Shown piece by piece: positions 36,478-44,244 of a DNA stretch of 64,000 bases. Each line of letters begins with the position of its first letter. The first letter of the stretch is position 1. Under the pieces are notes generated by a model. The model was not told where the DNA came from. It was given only the letters and a program-made list of their open reading frames with translations, and did not search any database. The DNA is from Nothopassalora personata. Its lineage: Eukaryota; Ascomycota; Dothideomycetes; Mycosphaerellales; Mycosphaerellaceae. The position numbers and the translations under genes were made by a program. The stretch spans positions 7,068,001 through 7,132,000 of the forward strand of contig CM066287.1 of the NCBI GenBank assembly GCA_033816765.1, given 5' to 3'.

Positions 36478-36815
36478 TATTACGGTCCGGTACGATCGTG
36501 TACGTAAAGGAACTTTATTAGACGAGTAGACAAGTAGACGAGTAGACGAGTAGACGAGTAGACGAGTAGACGAGTAGACGAATAGACGAGTAGACGAGTA
36601 GACGAGTAGTCGAGTAGTCGAGTACGGTCTAATTAGTTACGCTAAGACATAGTACTATATAGACGACGCTTCTTTACGAGTAGATAGGAGCCTCGTACTT
36701 AATTTATTTTAAGTATATACTATATACTATTTAGAACTGCTACCTTTATAATAAGTCTAGACATCCCTATAAGGATCTAAGCCCGTATTGTAATAACGAA
36801 TAACGGTTCCTAATA
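36478..36815 (+). repeat. 3' LTR of Gypsy C with (GACGAGTA)n minisatellite
   Basis: 338 bp from TATTACGG to CCTAATA. 36521-36624 is 13 near-perfect copies of the 8-mer GACGAGTA. The other C LTRs in the window lack the array, though the copy at 49660 is preceded by two longer imperfect repeats (GGATAAG...ACTTAGATTA). Confidence 0.75.
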
Positions 36816-36819
36816 AGAG

Positions 36820-37970
36820 TATACGGTAGAAGAGAAGGAAGCTATAGTTACTATATAGCTCGCTAAGATAGGTTCGGGGTATCTCTCCTATACCTCCGCG
36901 TTTGCTAAGGGGTTTAACTACCCCTACGTACGTCTTACTATCTATTATAGCTAACCTAGGTTAATAATCTTATTCGCCTAGTAGAGCGGTTATACTAGGC
37001 GGGACGGGTACGAGGCTATATTAGTTATAATCCTACTACTAGTAGATACGTCCTAGCCTTCTTCTAACGCCGTTTAGGCGTATAGAGATAAACCGGATAC
37101 CCTATCCCCCTGTACCGACGTAACCCTAGTTGAGTAGGCCGATCGTAAGTAGGCTACGCGGTTAGTATTATGTTACGAATATCTCCGACTTACTATAAGT
37201 ACTATATACGATAGTAAGACTAGCGCCGAGTAGTATAGACCTAGTAAAGCGTAGTGTAGTATATAATATATTAATAGGGTCTAGACATACCCGACGCTCC
37301 GGTCGTAAACCCGGCCCTTAATAAACCCGTCCCTCGGCCTTATCTATAAGATACTACTACCGAACTATATACTAGTTACGCGACCGAGTAAGGTAACCTA
37401 GACCGGTATACTACCTACCTAGCTCGTCTTACCGGTATCTATACGTACTACTAGCTACGCGCTACCTCCGACTAGGACTACCTATTTAATACGTACCCCT
37501 ATAAGGGTACAGTAATCTAGATACGCCGTACCGTATAGTAGGCTATATTACTAAAGCCGTAGATTATACTATATACCGCGTACTAGAAATATCTAAATCT
37601 ATAGGCTATTTACGGCGTTAGCGTTCCTAGCTTAGCTATATATAGGAGGTTATATACTAGGAAAGATATCGTCCTTCCCCTATATATTAGCGTATTTAAG
37701 CGCGTAACTAGACCGTAGTAGATTTAGCGCCGTTTTAGTAGGCGATTCCCGCGGCTAGAGAATTACCTAGTATAGCTCGGGACCGAGGCTATATTTAGCG
37801 GTACGAGGAGTATCTAGGCTATAGTTATAGCGGTACGGGCGTTAGATAAGTTTAGGAATGTTAATAGTACTAGTACGTAACCGGTAGCTAGAGATAAGTA
37901 ACCGATCTATCGAATAGAATATAACCCGACTTAGATAGATCTACCGTAATATCCTAATTAGTAGATTATT
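36820..37970 (+). pseudogene. RecQ-like subtelomeric helicase C-terminal remnant
   Basis: The plus-strand frame begins EEKEAIVTI-[W] near 36830, then YLSYTSAFAKGFNYPYVRL near 36890-36940, the degraded form of the motif V region ATSAFGMGIDxPxVRxVIH. Next, near 36975-37012, comes FA-[Q/W]-[Q/W]-SGYTRRDG, matching helicase motif VI QExGRxGRDG of the RecQ family. A protein-like frame with RIP-type stops continues to about 37970. Motifs I-IV are not found; sequence upstream of 36816 is Gypsy C. RecQ-type helicase genes are common next to fungal telomeres, and the telomere repeats 15 kb away fit that. Confidence 0.5.
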
Positions 37971-38039
37971 ATATATATCATTAGCATCTCTATACTATCT
38001 AACCCTAGTAACCCGTCTTAGATAGGTCTAATAGACCCG

Positions 38040-39145
38040 CCCGATTTATAGATTACTATATCTTCCCTTTAGTAATGTTCTTCCCTTAAGATATCGGAAC
38101 TCCCTCTTAGAATCCTTCTATTACTTCCTAGCTTAGTTATACCGCTCCTTAAGAGTAGCGTACTCTATAAATAGTTACATTCGCTATAGAAGAGTAAGCC
38201 GGTCCTAAAGCTTAAGTAGGCTTATAAAGATGCTAAATATTAGCCTCTTAAGAGGTCTACTAGCGTTCTATAGACTTAAGCTACTCTATAATATTTTCTT
38301 AGTTAACCCTTTTCTACCTATACTCCCTACCTAGAAGCTCGAGCTAGTCGTACCTCTTAGACATTTCCTTATACGTAGTAGCTCCTTAAGTTTAAACTAA
38401 TAGCTCGACTAGCGTAAGGATAGCGTACTTAACTACGCGGTTATACGGTAGGTACTAGTATAGATTATTAACTTATATTTTTAGCCCCTAGCTAGATATT
38501 TAACCTCCTTTATACCGCTATTCTTACCGTTAATACGCTAGAGGGACTAGCCTAATGCTACTAGATCCCTATCTACGGTAACTAACGACGTCCGGGCTAA
38601 GTTAGTCCCCCGACTTAGGTAGGTCTAATATACTACCTAACGATATCTAGGCTAAGTTAAGGCCCGACTTAGATAGGTCTAATATACGTAACCGCTTTCT
38701 CGATTACTATATCGTTTATTTAGTACTATTCTTTACTTAAGATATTAGTACTCTTACTTAGAATCCTTCTACTACTTCCTAGCTTTTTTATACTACTCCT
38801 TAAGAATAGCGTACTCTATAAATAGTTACCTTCGCTATAGAAAGGTAAGCCGGTCCCAAAGCTCGGCGTACCTACCTAGATATTTAACGTCGGCCTCTTA
38901 AGACCTCTACCGGCGTTCTATAGACTTAAGCTAGTCTATAATATTTTCCTAGTTAATCCGTTTCTACCTATACTCCTTACCTATAACCTTAAGCTAATTA
39001 TACCCCTCCGACATTTCCTTATATATAGTAGCCCGTTACGTTTACACTAAAAGCTCGATAGGCGTAAGAGCGGTAAACTCGACTACGCGGCTATACGGTA
39101 GAAACTAGTATAGGTTATAAACTTATATATTTAAGCCGTCGAAAA
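38040..39145. repeat. Diverged direct duplication, period ~660 bp
   Basis: About 38045-38490 aligns with about 38705-39145 (shared blocks CTTAGAATCCTTCT, GTTCTATAGACTTAAGCTA, CTACGCGG). A shorter motif, CGACTTAGATAGGTCTAA, occurs near 37927, 38025, 38618 and 38667, and a related one near 48400. RIP-degraded; no coding function recognised. Confidence 0.65.
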
Positions 39146-39540
39146 TAATAAAGTAATATAACTACTACCTACTCGAGAGGAATATAACTTAGATTGTCTC
39201 GGTTAGATATATATATATATTAGTAGTAGCTTAGCGCTATAGCTACTCCTAACTCGAGGTAATATAGCTTAGACTACTACCTAGTCGAGAGTAATATAAC
39301 CTAGATCGTCTAAGCCGAGTATGTACGTATTATACGTACTCGCCGGTAAGCGCCGCTAAATTTAGTATATATTAATTAGTAATTAATAGAGTTACGCGGT
39401 AGCGTTATTATACGTATACGTGCCGGGCCCGTACCGACGCTAGCGCAATACTAGAGCCGAGCTTATTTTTATTTATATTATAGCTTTAGATAAGTATCCT
39501 ATTCTACTATACTAGATTACTAGTAAACTGAGAAACGTCG
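39146..39540. other. RIP-degraded spacer left of element 1
   Basis: Local imperfect repeats of a CTCGAG-rich motif (AATATAACTTAGAT and variants, near 39185, 39260 and 39300). CA/TG rises only in the last 60 bases. Element 1's target duplication TCTAG occupies 39541-39545. Confidence 0.5.
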
Positions 39541-39545
39541 TCTAG

Positions 39546-39737
39546 TGACACGAGGCCTACGAGTGTAAGAGGGAAACGTAGGGTGTAGGGAATAGAGACG
39601 TAGTTAGACGAAGTATCTAGAGGTAACGCGCGAAGTACGAAAGATAAAGCAAAGCGCCGAGGCGTCGCGCTAGCGCCGGGAGATCACGTGACCCTGATCA
39701 CGTGACCGAACATCCAAATCAAGGTCGCTTCGTGACA
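39546..39737 (-). repeat. Element 1 3' LTR
   Basis: 192 bp, identical as read to 47225-47416. The last 22 codons and stop of pol lie inside it. Contains a palindromic GATCACGTGACC...GATCACGTGACC pair, with two CACGTG cores that could bind bHLH factors. Confidence 0.95.
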
Positions 39738-42700
39738 GTACCCCCCCCTCCACGAGACGAGCTCCTGCGACGTCGTTCAGGCTATTGCGTTGCGTGCCAG
39801 TTGCACTTGCGTGCTTGCTGGTATTGCTTGTTCGCTGCTCATCATATGACGGCTGACTGCTGGTGTGCGAGTGTTGTTGCATGGTCTCACCCATTGAAGA
39901 GGTAGGCCGCTTTGAAGAACTTCCATCCAGCCGAATGCCTTCTGCGAGTGAGTAGAAAGGAGGCGTGGACTTCGTAGGCGGTGTGGCGTCTCCGGAGATC
40001 ACTGCGAGACCATAAACTGAGACGCTAAATACGTGCGCCATGAACTCATCGTCAACCTCCGTAGGTCGTGGCTTGTCTGGGTATGCGCGGTGAAATTCTT
40101 GCACCAGCTCCTCAGCACCTGGCAGCAGTGAGGTGTATGGGCGTTCGCTCATTGTGCCGTCCTTCCACAAAACCTTGTACCAGACTTTGCGGTATTTTAT
40201 CCTTGAGTCAACCACCTCTTGAACTTCCCATTCAGTCGATTCTTTACCATCTCTTACTATTTCGAGCGGCGGCGGCGGCGGCAGGTGCTGTCCAGGCAGC
40301 GGGTCTTCGGGTGCGCGGCGTAGGAGACTCGAGTGGAAAACATCGTGGAGGTGGGCGAGATCAGAGTTAGGTGGGAATCGCAGGCGGTAGGAACGGCGCC
40401 CAATAGGCTCGACGACTTCGAAGGGACCGAATGCTTTACTGTCGAGTTTCTTGGATGGTCGTGTAGTGCGGATGTTGCGTGCGTCGAGGAAGACTTTGTC
40501 GCCCTTTTGGAAATTTGGTGCGGGTGCACGTGCCACATTAGCTTGATCCGTGTTCTTGGCTTGGGTCCAAGCGTGCTCCGCTCGCATTTGCTCGAGCACG
40601 GCCTGTGTGAATTGCTCAAAGTCTCTGAGGTTGTCTGCAAAGGTGTCGGCTGCATCAAGCTGTTTCACCTTGTCTGCCGTGACTTGTGGACGGGCTTCAG
40701 ATGGCTTCACATTCATCCCTAAGCTCGGGTGCCTTCCTGTGTTCGCAAAGAATGGTGTAACGCCTGTGCTGGCAGCTACATGGTTGTTCATCGCGAATTC
40801 CGCGGTCGGCAGCCAGTTAACCCAGTCGTCCTGGAGATAGTTACTGAAAGCTCGCAAGTATTGCTCTAACGCTTGGTTAGTTCGCTCCGATTGACCGTCG
40901 GTCTCTGGGTGGAAGGAAGTTGACAGGTTTTGTTTGATGCCGAGCCGCTGGCAGAGTCGTTCCCAGAAGGCGCTTACAAACTGCGTCCCGCGGTCTGACA
41001 CAAATATTTCTGCGACGCCGTGATGGGGCATAATGTAATGGTAGTACAGGTCAGCTGTGTGTTCTGCATCCATACGGTCCGTAGAGATGAAGTGCACCTG
41101 CTTGGAGAGCATGTCTGTTACTGTCAGGATATTGGTGTATGTCTTGCCATCTCTGCGAGATTTGCTAGGCGGCAGGTCGACTATGAAGTCCATGGCGACG
41201 TGTTTCCAGACGTCCGGTGGTGTACGATGGGCGGAGAGCGTCCCTTGGTACCGTGAACGAGACGGTGTTGATCTCCTACAGATGTAGCAGTTGCGCACGT
41301 ATTGGGTGATGTCTTTCTGCATGAAAGGCCACCATAGGTCATGGCGTAGAATCAGTTCGTGTGTGCGTGCCATGCCTTGATGCCCAGCAAGAGGCGCGTC
41401 ATGGTAGCTCTGCACTATCTTTGTGCGTAGGTTGCGGTATTCCGGCACAAACAGCCTGTTGTTCACGTACAGCCTCCCGTCTTGCATGCGGCACTCTGAA
41501 GCTGTAATCTTGCGCTGTTGCAGAAACTCAGACGTCTTGCGGTCGCGGAGATCTTTCTGAAGGCGCTTCATACGCATGCTGAAGCGTGGGTCCTTGTAAG
41601 CTGTATTGAGCATTGAGAGCACGTTGTCGTCCGAGTCTGCTGGTTGCTGCAACTCCGGCCAGTCTTCCTTGGGAGTGTCTGGCTCGTTGGGCGTTGGCTG
41701 GTCAGGGACTGTCGCCAGATCTGACCCGTCTTCTAGCGCTTGTTCAGGTGCCTTATGCTCGTCATCTTTTGGGACTTCGGGGATGTTCGCATTCTCGTCG
41801 TCCGCATTCTCGTCGTTCGCTTTGTTGGCCAGCCTAGCGCTTCGTCGAGGTTCTGTAGGCGGGTCCGTGGTGATTGCGAATGCGGAGACTATATCCAGGT
41901 TATCCGGCTTCAAGATGGTTTGTTCGCGGTACTGTGTCCGTGCATCAATCCCTTCAGGCAGGTCTTGGGAGCGTCTCGTCAGGCTGTCCGGTTTGGTGCC
42001 CTGGACGCCCGGTCGATACGTGATCTTGAAGTTGAATTGTGACAGGAACTCGGCCCACCTAGCCTGGCGCTGGTTGAGTTGCTTCGTGGACATAAACCAC
42101 TCCAGGTTCTTGTGATCTGACAGCACTCGGATGGGTTTCTGGTCATCCGCCTCTGGCACTAGTTCGTACTGCCATTCTTCGAACGTCTTGACAATAGCGA
42201 GCAGCTCCTTGTCGTAGATGTCGTAGTTGCATTCTTGCGGACTCATCTTCTTGGAGAAGTAGGCTATCGGCTTGAGCAGAAACTCGCCTTCCTTCTCCGG
42301 ATCTGGGTGCTTCTGGGACAGAACGCCTGCAGTTACGTAGTCTGACGCATCCGTCTCAATCCAAACTTCCAGTCCTGGTTGGAAGTGTGCCAGGATTGGT
42401 GCTGAGACGAATCGCTTCTTCAGCTTATCGAATGCTTGCTGGCATCCCTCGTCCCACTGCCAGGGTGTATCTTTCTTTGTCAGTGCTGTGAGCTTGCGCA
42501 CGACTCTTGAATACTCATAGATGAAGCGTCTGTAGAAACCACTGAACCCGAGGAACGCAAGGACGTCCTTGACGTTCCGGGGTGTCTCCCAGTTCTGGAT
42601 TGCTTCAACCTTAACTGGATCCATCTCGATACCTTCGGTAGTGACAATAAGGCCAAGGTACTTGATCTTCTTGACGAAGAATTCGCTCTTGTCAATGTCG

Positions 42701-44175
42701 ATAGGCATACCGGCTTCGCCTACTTTCTTAATGACTGCTCGTACGTGCTGGACATGTTCTTCTTCGCTGTCGCTGTAGATGAGAACATCGTCAAGATAGA
42801 CTGTGCAGAACCGATCGAGGTACTCTCGCAGTACTTCATTGATTCGTCTCTGCCAACTGCTTGGCCCGTTGCAGAGCCCGAACGGCATAACCTTGAACTC
42901 GTAGAGGCCATATCTTGTGATGAAGGCTGTCAGCCATTCCTGTCCATGCGCAATGCGAAGGTTGTTGAATGCTGCTACGATGTCGAGTTTCGAGAACATC
43001 TTGGCCTTAGCCAGACGATCCAGGGTTTCTCGGATCAAAGGAATAGGATATCGGTCCTTAATCGTGAGGGCGTTCAATGCTCTGTAATCGACGCATACGC
43101 GCAGTCCACCACCAGGCTTCTTGACAATGAGCAGTGGTGATGCGCAGGGCGACTTGCTTTCTTGCAATGAACCGTTTGCAAGGCCATCGTCGAGAAACTT
43201 CCGTACCACGGCTAACTGCTCAGCATTCATTGGGATCATCTTGCGATAAGGCGGTGTAGTACCTGGTTTGAGCTTAATCTCATGGTCACTAGGACCATGC
43301 TCAGGCAGTACAAACTCCGACTTGTGCTTGAAGTACAGAGCTAGATCCTTAAGCACTGCTGGCAGCTTTTCTTCTGGGTTCGACTTCTTGCACGCTGTCA
43401 TGAAGCGTTCCCAGTCCTCTGGCGCCATCGCGAAGCATGAAAGTTGTTCTCCCTCCCCCCCAAACGGATCTTGCGGTGGCGGCTTATCGGGTGGTTCGGG
43501 TGGGACGTCGTCAGGTGGTGGTGTTAGGTCTTCAGGCCAAAGGGCAAAGAGCTGATTGTCCTTATCCTTTGACATCTTCATGAACGCTTGCGCACTGACG
43601 ATGTCGATATCATCAGAGCTGTGAAAGTCAGGGTCGACGTTGTGGGTCTTGCCGCGACGATCTATTGTTACGACGCAGACCAGACTTCTGAAGTTATGGT
43701 TCAAGCAGCAGTTCGTGCTGTTGAAGGTCATTGTCCTGTTCTTGAAGCTGATCTCGGGGTCATGTTGTTCTAGCCATGACATTCCGATGACGATGTCATA
43801 TGTGTCAAGGTCTGTAACGTAGTACAGATCCTGGTCGCGATGTGCTCCGACGTCCAGGGTGACGAGGACTGCATGTGTTATCATAGAGCGGTGCCCGTCC
43901 GCAAGTCGCAAACGCTTAGGTTTCGCAAGAGGGATAAGGTTAAGGTGATGTGTGCGCACGAAGTTGTTATGGATGAAGAGGTCTGTTGCGCCTGTGTCGA
44001 TCAAAATTTTTGCATTATGAGGTCCTAGTCTACTGTGTACCTTTGCAGAGCATACAAGGTGTTTGCCCTGTCTAGGCTGGACAGTGACGTTCTGGATGCC
44101 TCCTGCTGTCTCGGCACAAGACAGTGCAAGTTCGTTGTTGTCATAATCGTCATCTCTTAGGGTGCAAAGGTTCAT
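39670..44175 (-). CDS. Element 1 Pol polyprotein (PR-RT-RH-IN-chromodomain)
   Basis: 1501 residues from the first Met, but probably made as a Gag-Pol fusion by -1 frameshifting, because the frame is open upstream through the gag stop. Domains: aspartic protease with DTGA at residues 60-63 and IGMSW near 130; RT about 320-500 with VCVDYRALN near 360 and catalytic YLDD at 460-463; RNase H about 600-720 with ETDASD, KELLAIV and SDHKNLEWF; integrase with an H-H-C-C zinc region about 925-968 and catalytic Asp 996, Asp 1061 and Glu 1097; a GPF/Y-type FGPFEVVEPIG near 1250; and a chromodomain-like EVQEVVDSR...WYKVLWKDG about 1317-1340. All key residues are present. The C-terminal tail, about 130 residues, runs into the 3' LTR and looks unstructured. 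Confidence 0.95.
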   Translation of the reverse strand: MNLCTLRDDDYDNNELALSCAETAGGIQNVTVQPRQGKHLVCSAKVHSRLGPHNAKILIDTGATDLFIHNNFVRTHHLNLIPLAKPKRLRLADGHRSMITHAVLVTLDVGAHRDQDLYYVTDLDTYDIVIGMSWLEQHDPEISFKNRTMTFNSTNCCLNHNFRSLVCVVTIDRRGKTHNVDPDFHSSDDIDIVSAQAFMKMSKDKDNQLFALWPEDLTPPPDDVPPEPPDKPPPQDPFGGEGEQLSCFAMAPEDWERFMTACKKSNPEEKLPAVLKDLALYFKHKSEFVLPEHGPSDHEIKLKPGTTPPYRKMIPMNAEQLAVVRKFLDDGLANGSLQESKSPCASPLLIVKKPGGGLRVCVDYRALNALTIKDRYPIPLIRETLDRLAKAKMFSKLDIVAAFNNLRIAHGQEWLTAFITRYGLYEFKVMPFGLCNGPSSWQRRINEVLREYLDRFCTVYLDDVLIYSDSEEEHVQHVRAVIKKVGEAGMPIDIDKSEFFVKKIKYLGLIVTTEGIEMDPVKVEAIQNWETPRNVKDVLAFLGFSGFYRRFIYEYSRVVRKLTALTKKDTPWQWDEGCQQAFDKLKKRFVSAPILAHFQPGLEVWIETDASDYVTAGVLSQKHPDPEKEGEFLLKPIAYFSKKMSPQECNYDIYDKELLAIVKTFEEWQYELVPEADDQKPIRVLSDHKNLEWFMSTKQLNQRQARWAEFLSQFNFKITYRPGVQGTKPDSLTRRSQDLPEGIDARTQYREQTILKPDNLDIVSAFAITTDPPTEPRRSARLANKANDENADDENANIPEVPKDDEHKAPEQALEDGSDLATVPDQPTPNEPDTPKEDWPELQQPADSDDNVLSMLNTAYKDPRFSMRMKRLQKDLRDRKTSEFLQQRKITASECRMQDGRLYVNNRLFVPEYRNLRTKIVQSYHDAPLAGHQGMARTHELILRHDLWWPFMQKDITQYVRNCYICRRSTPSRSRYQGTLSAHRTPPDVWKHVAMDFIVDLPPSKSRRDGKTYTNILTVTDMLSKQVHFISTDRMDAEHTADLYYHYIMPHHGVAEIFVSDRGTQFVSAFWERLCQRLGIKQNLSTSFHPETDGQSERTNQALEQYLRAFSNYLQDDWVNWLPTAEFAMNNHVAASTGVTPFFANTGRHPSLGMNVKPSEARPQVTADKVKQLDAADTFADNLRDFEQFTQAVLEQMRAEHAWTQAKNTDQANVARAPAPNFQKGDKVFLDARNIRTTRPSKKLDSKAFGPFEVVEPIGRRSYRLRFPPNSDLAHLHDVFHSSLLRRAPEDPLPGQHLPPPPPLEIVRDGKESTEWEVQEVVDSRIKYRKVWYKVLWKDGTMSERPYTSLLPGAEELVQEFHRAYPDKPRPTEVDDEFMAHVFSVSVYGLAVISGDATPPTKSTPPFYSLAEGIRLDGSSSKRPTSSMGETMQQHSHTSSQPSYDEQRTSNTSKHASATGTQRNSLNDVAGARLVEGGVLSRSDLDLDVRSRDQGHVISRR

Positions 44176-44202
44176 CTCTTCTTCATGTTCTTCGTTTGAG
44201 CA

Positions 44203-44244
44203 AGGCTTAGGGTCGCGACTTGACTCTAAGCCTGAGCATTTCCC
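44203..44244 (-). promoter_or_regulatory. -1 programmed frameshift signal between gag and pol
   Basis: On the element strand, the gag-frame sequence CAG-GGA-AAT contains GGGAAAT (44238-44244) in the phase G-GGA-AAT, a canonical X-XXY-YYZ slippery heptamer. After a 4-nt spacer (44234-44237) an 8-bp perfect stem forms between AGGCTTAG (44226-44233) and CTAAGCCT (44203-44210) with a 15-nt loop. The gag TAG stop is inside the 5' arm. Slipping by -1 gives GGG-AAA-TGC-TCA, which enters the pol frame and reads through to the pol Met without a stop. Frameshifting by such sites is established in retroelements; use here is inferred. Confidence 0.75.

Larger units (their letters stand above)
34577..36815 (+). 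mobile_element. Gypsy C copy 1: gag-only LTR element with antisense ORF
   Basis: A short LTR element. The 5' LTR remnant 34577-34767 (191 bp) aligns with the last 191 bp of the 3' LTR (36478-36815, 338 bp). The internal 1.7 kb holds a gag frame and an antisense ORF, with no protease, RT, RNase H or integrase. The purine tract TAGGGGGATAG precedes the 3' LTR. The 5' LTR lacks the first 147 bp, including the 8-bp minisatellite. No target duplication was found. The LTR start TATTACGGTCCGG resembles that of Gypsy A. The second copy near the telomere has the same gag-plus-antisense layout, so absence of pol looks like a family trait. Confidence 0.7.

Noticed and set aside
36521..36624. Regular repeats considered as a CRISPR array
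   Set aside because: An 8-bp unit without spacers in a eukaryotic LTR; a minisatellite.
1..39545. Centromere
   Set aside because: Nested RIP-degraded transposons can form centromeres, but nearness to a telomere and remnants of subtelomere-type genes favour a subtelomeric block; nothing specific to a centromere is visible.
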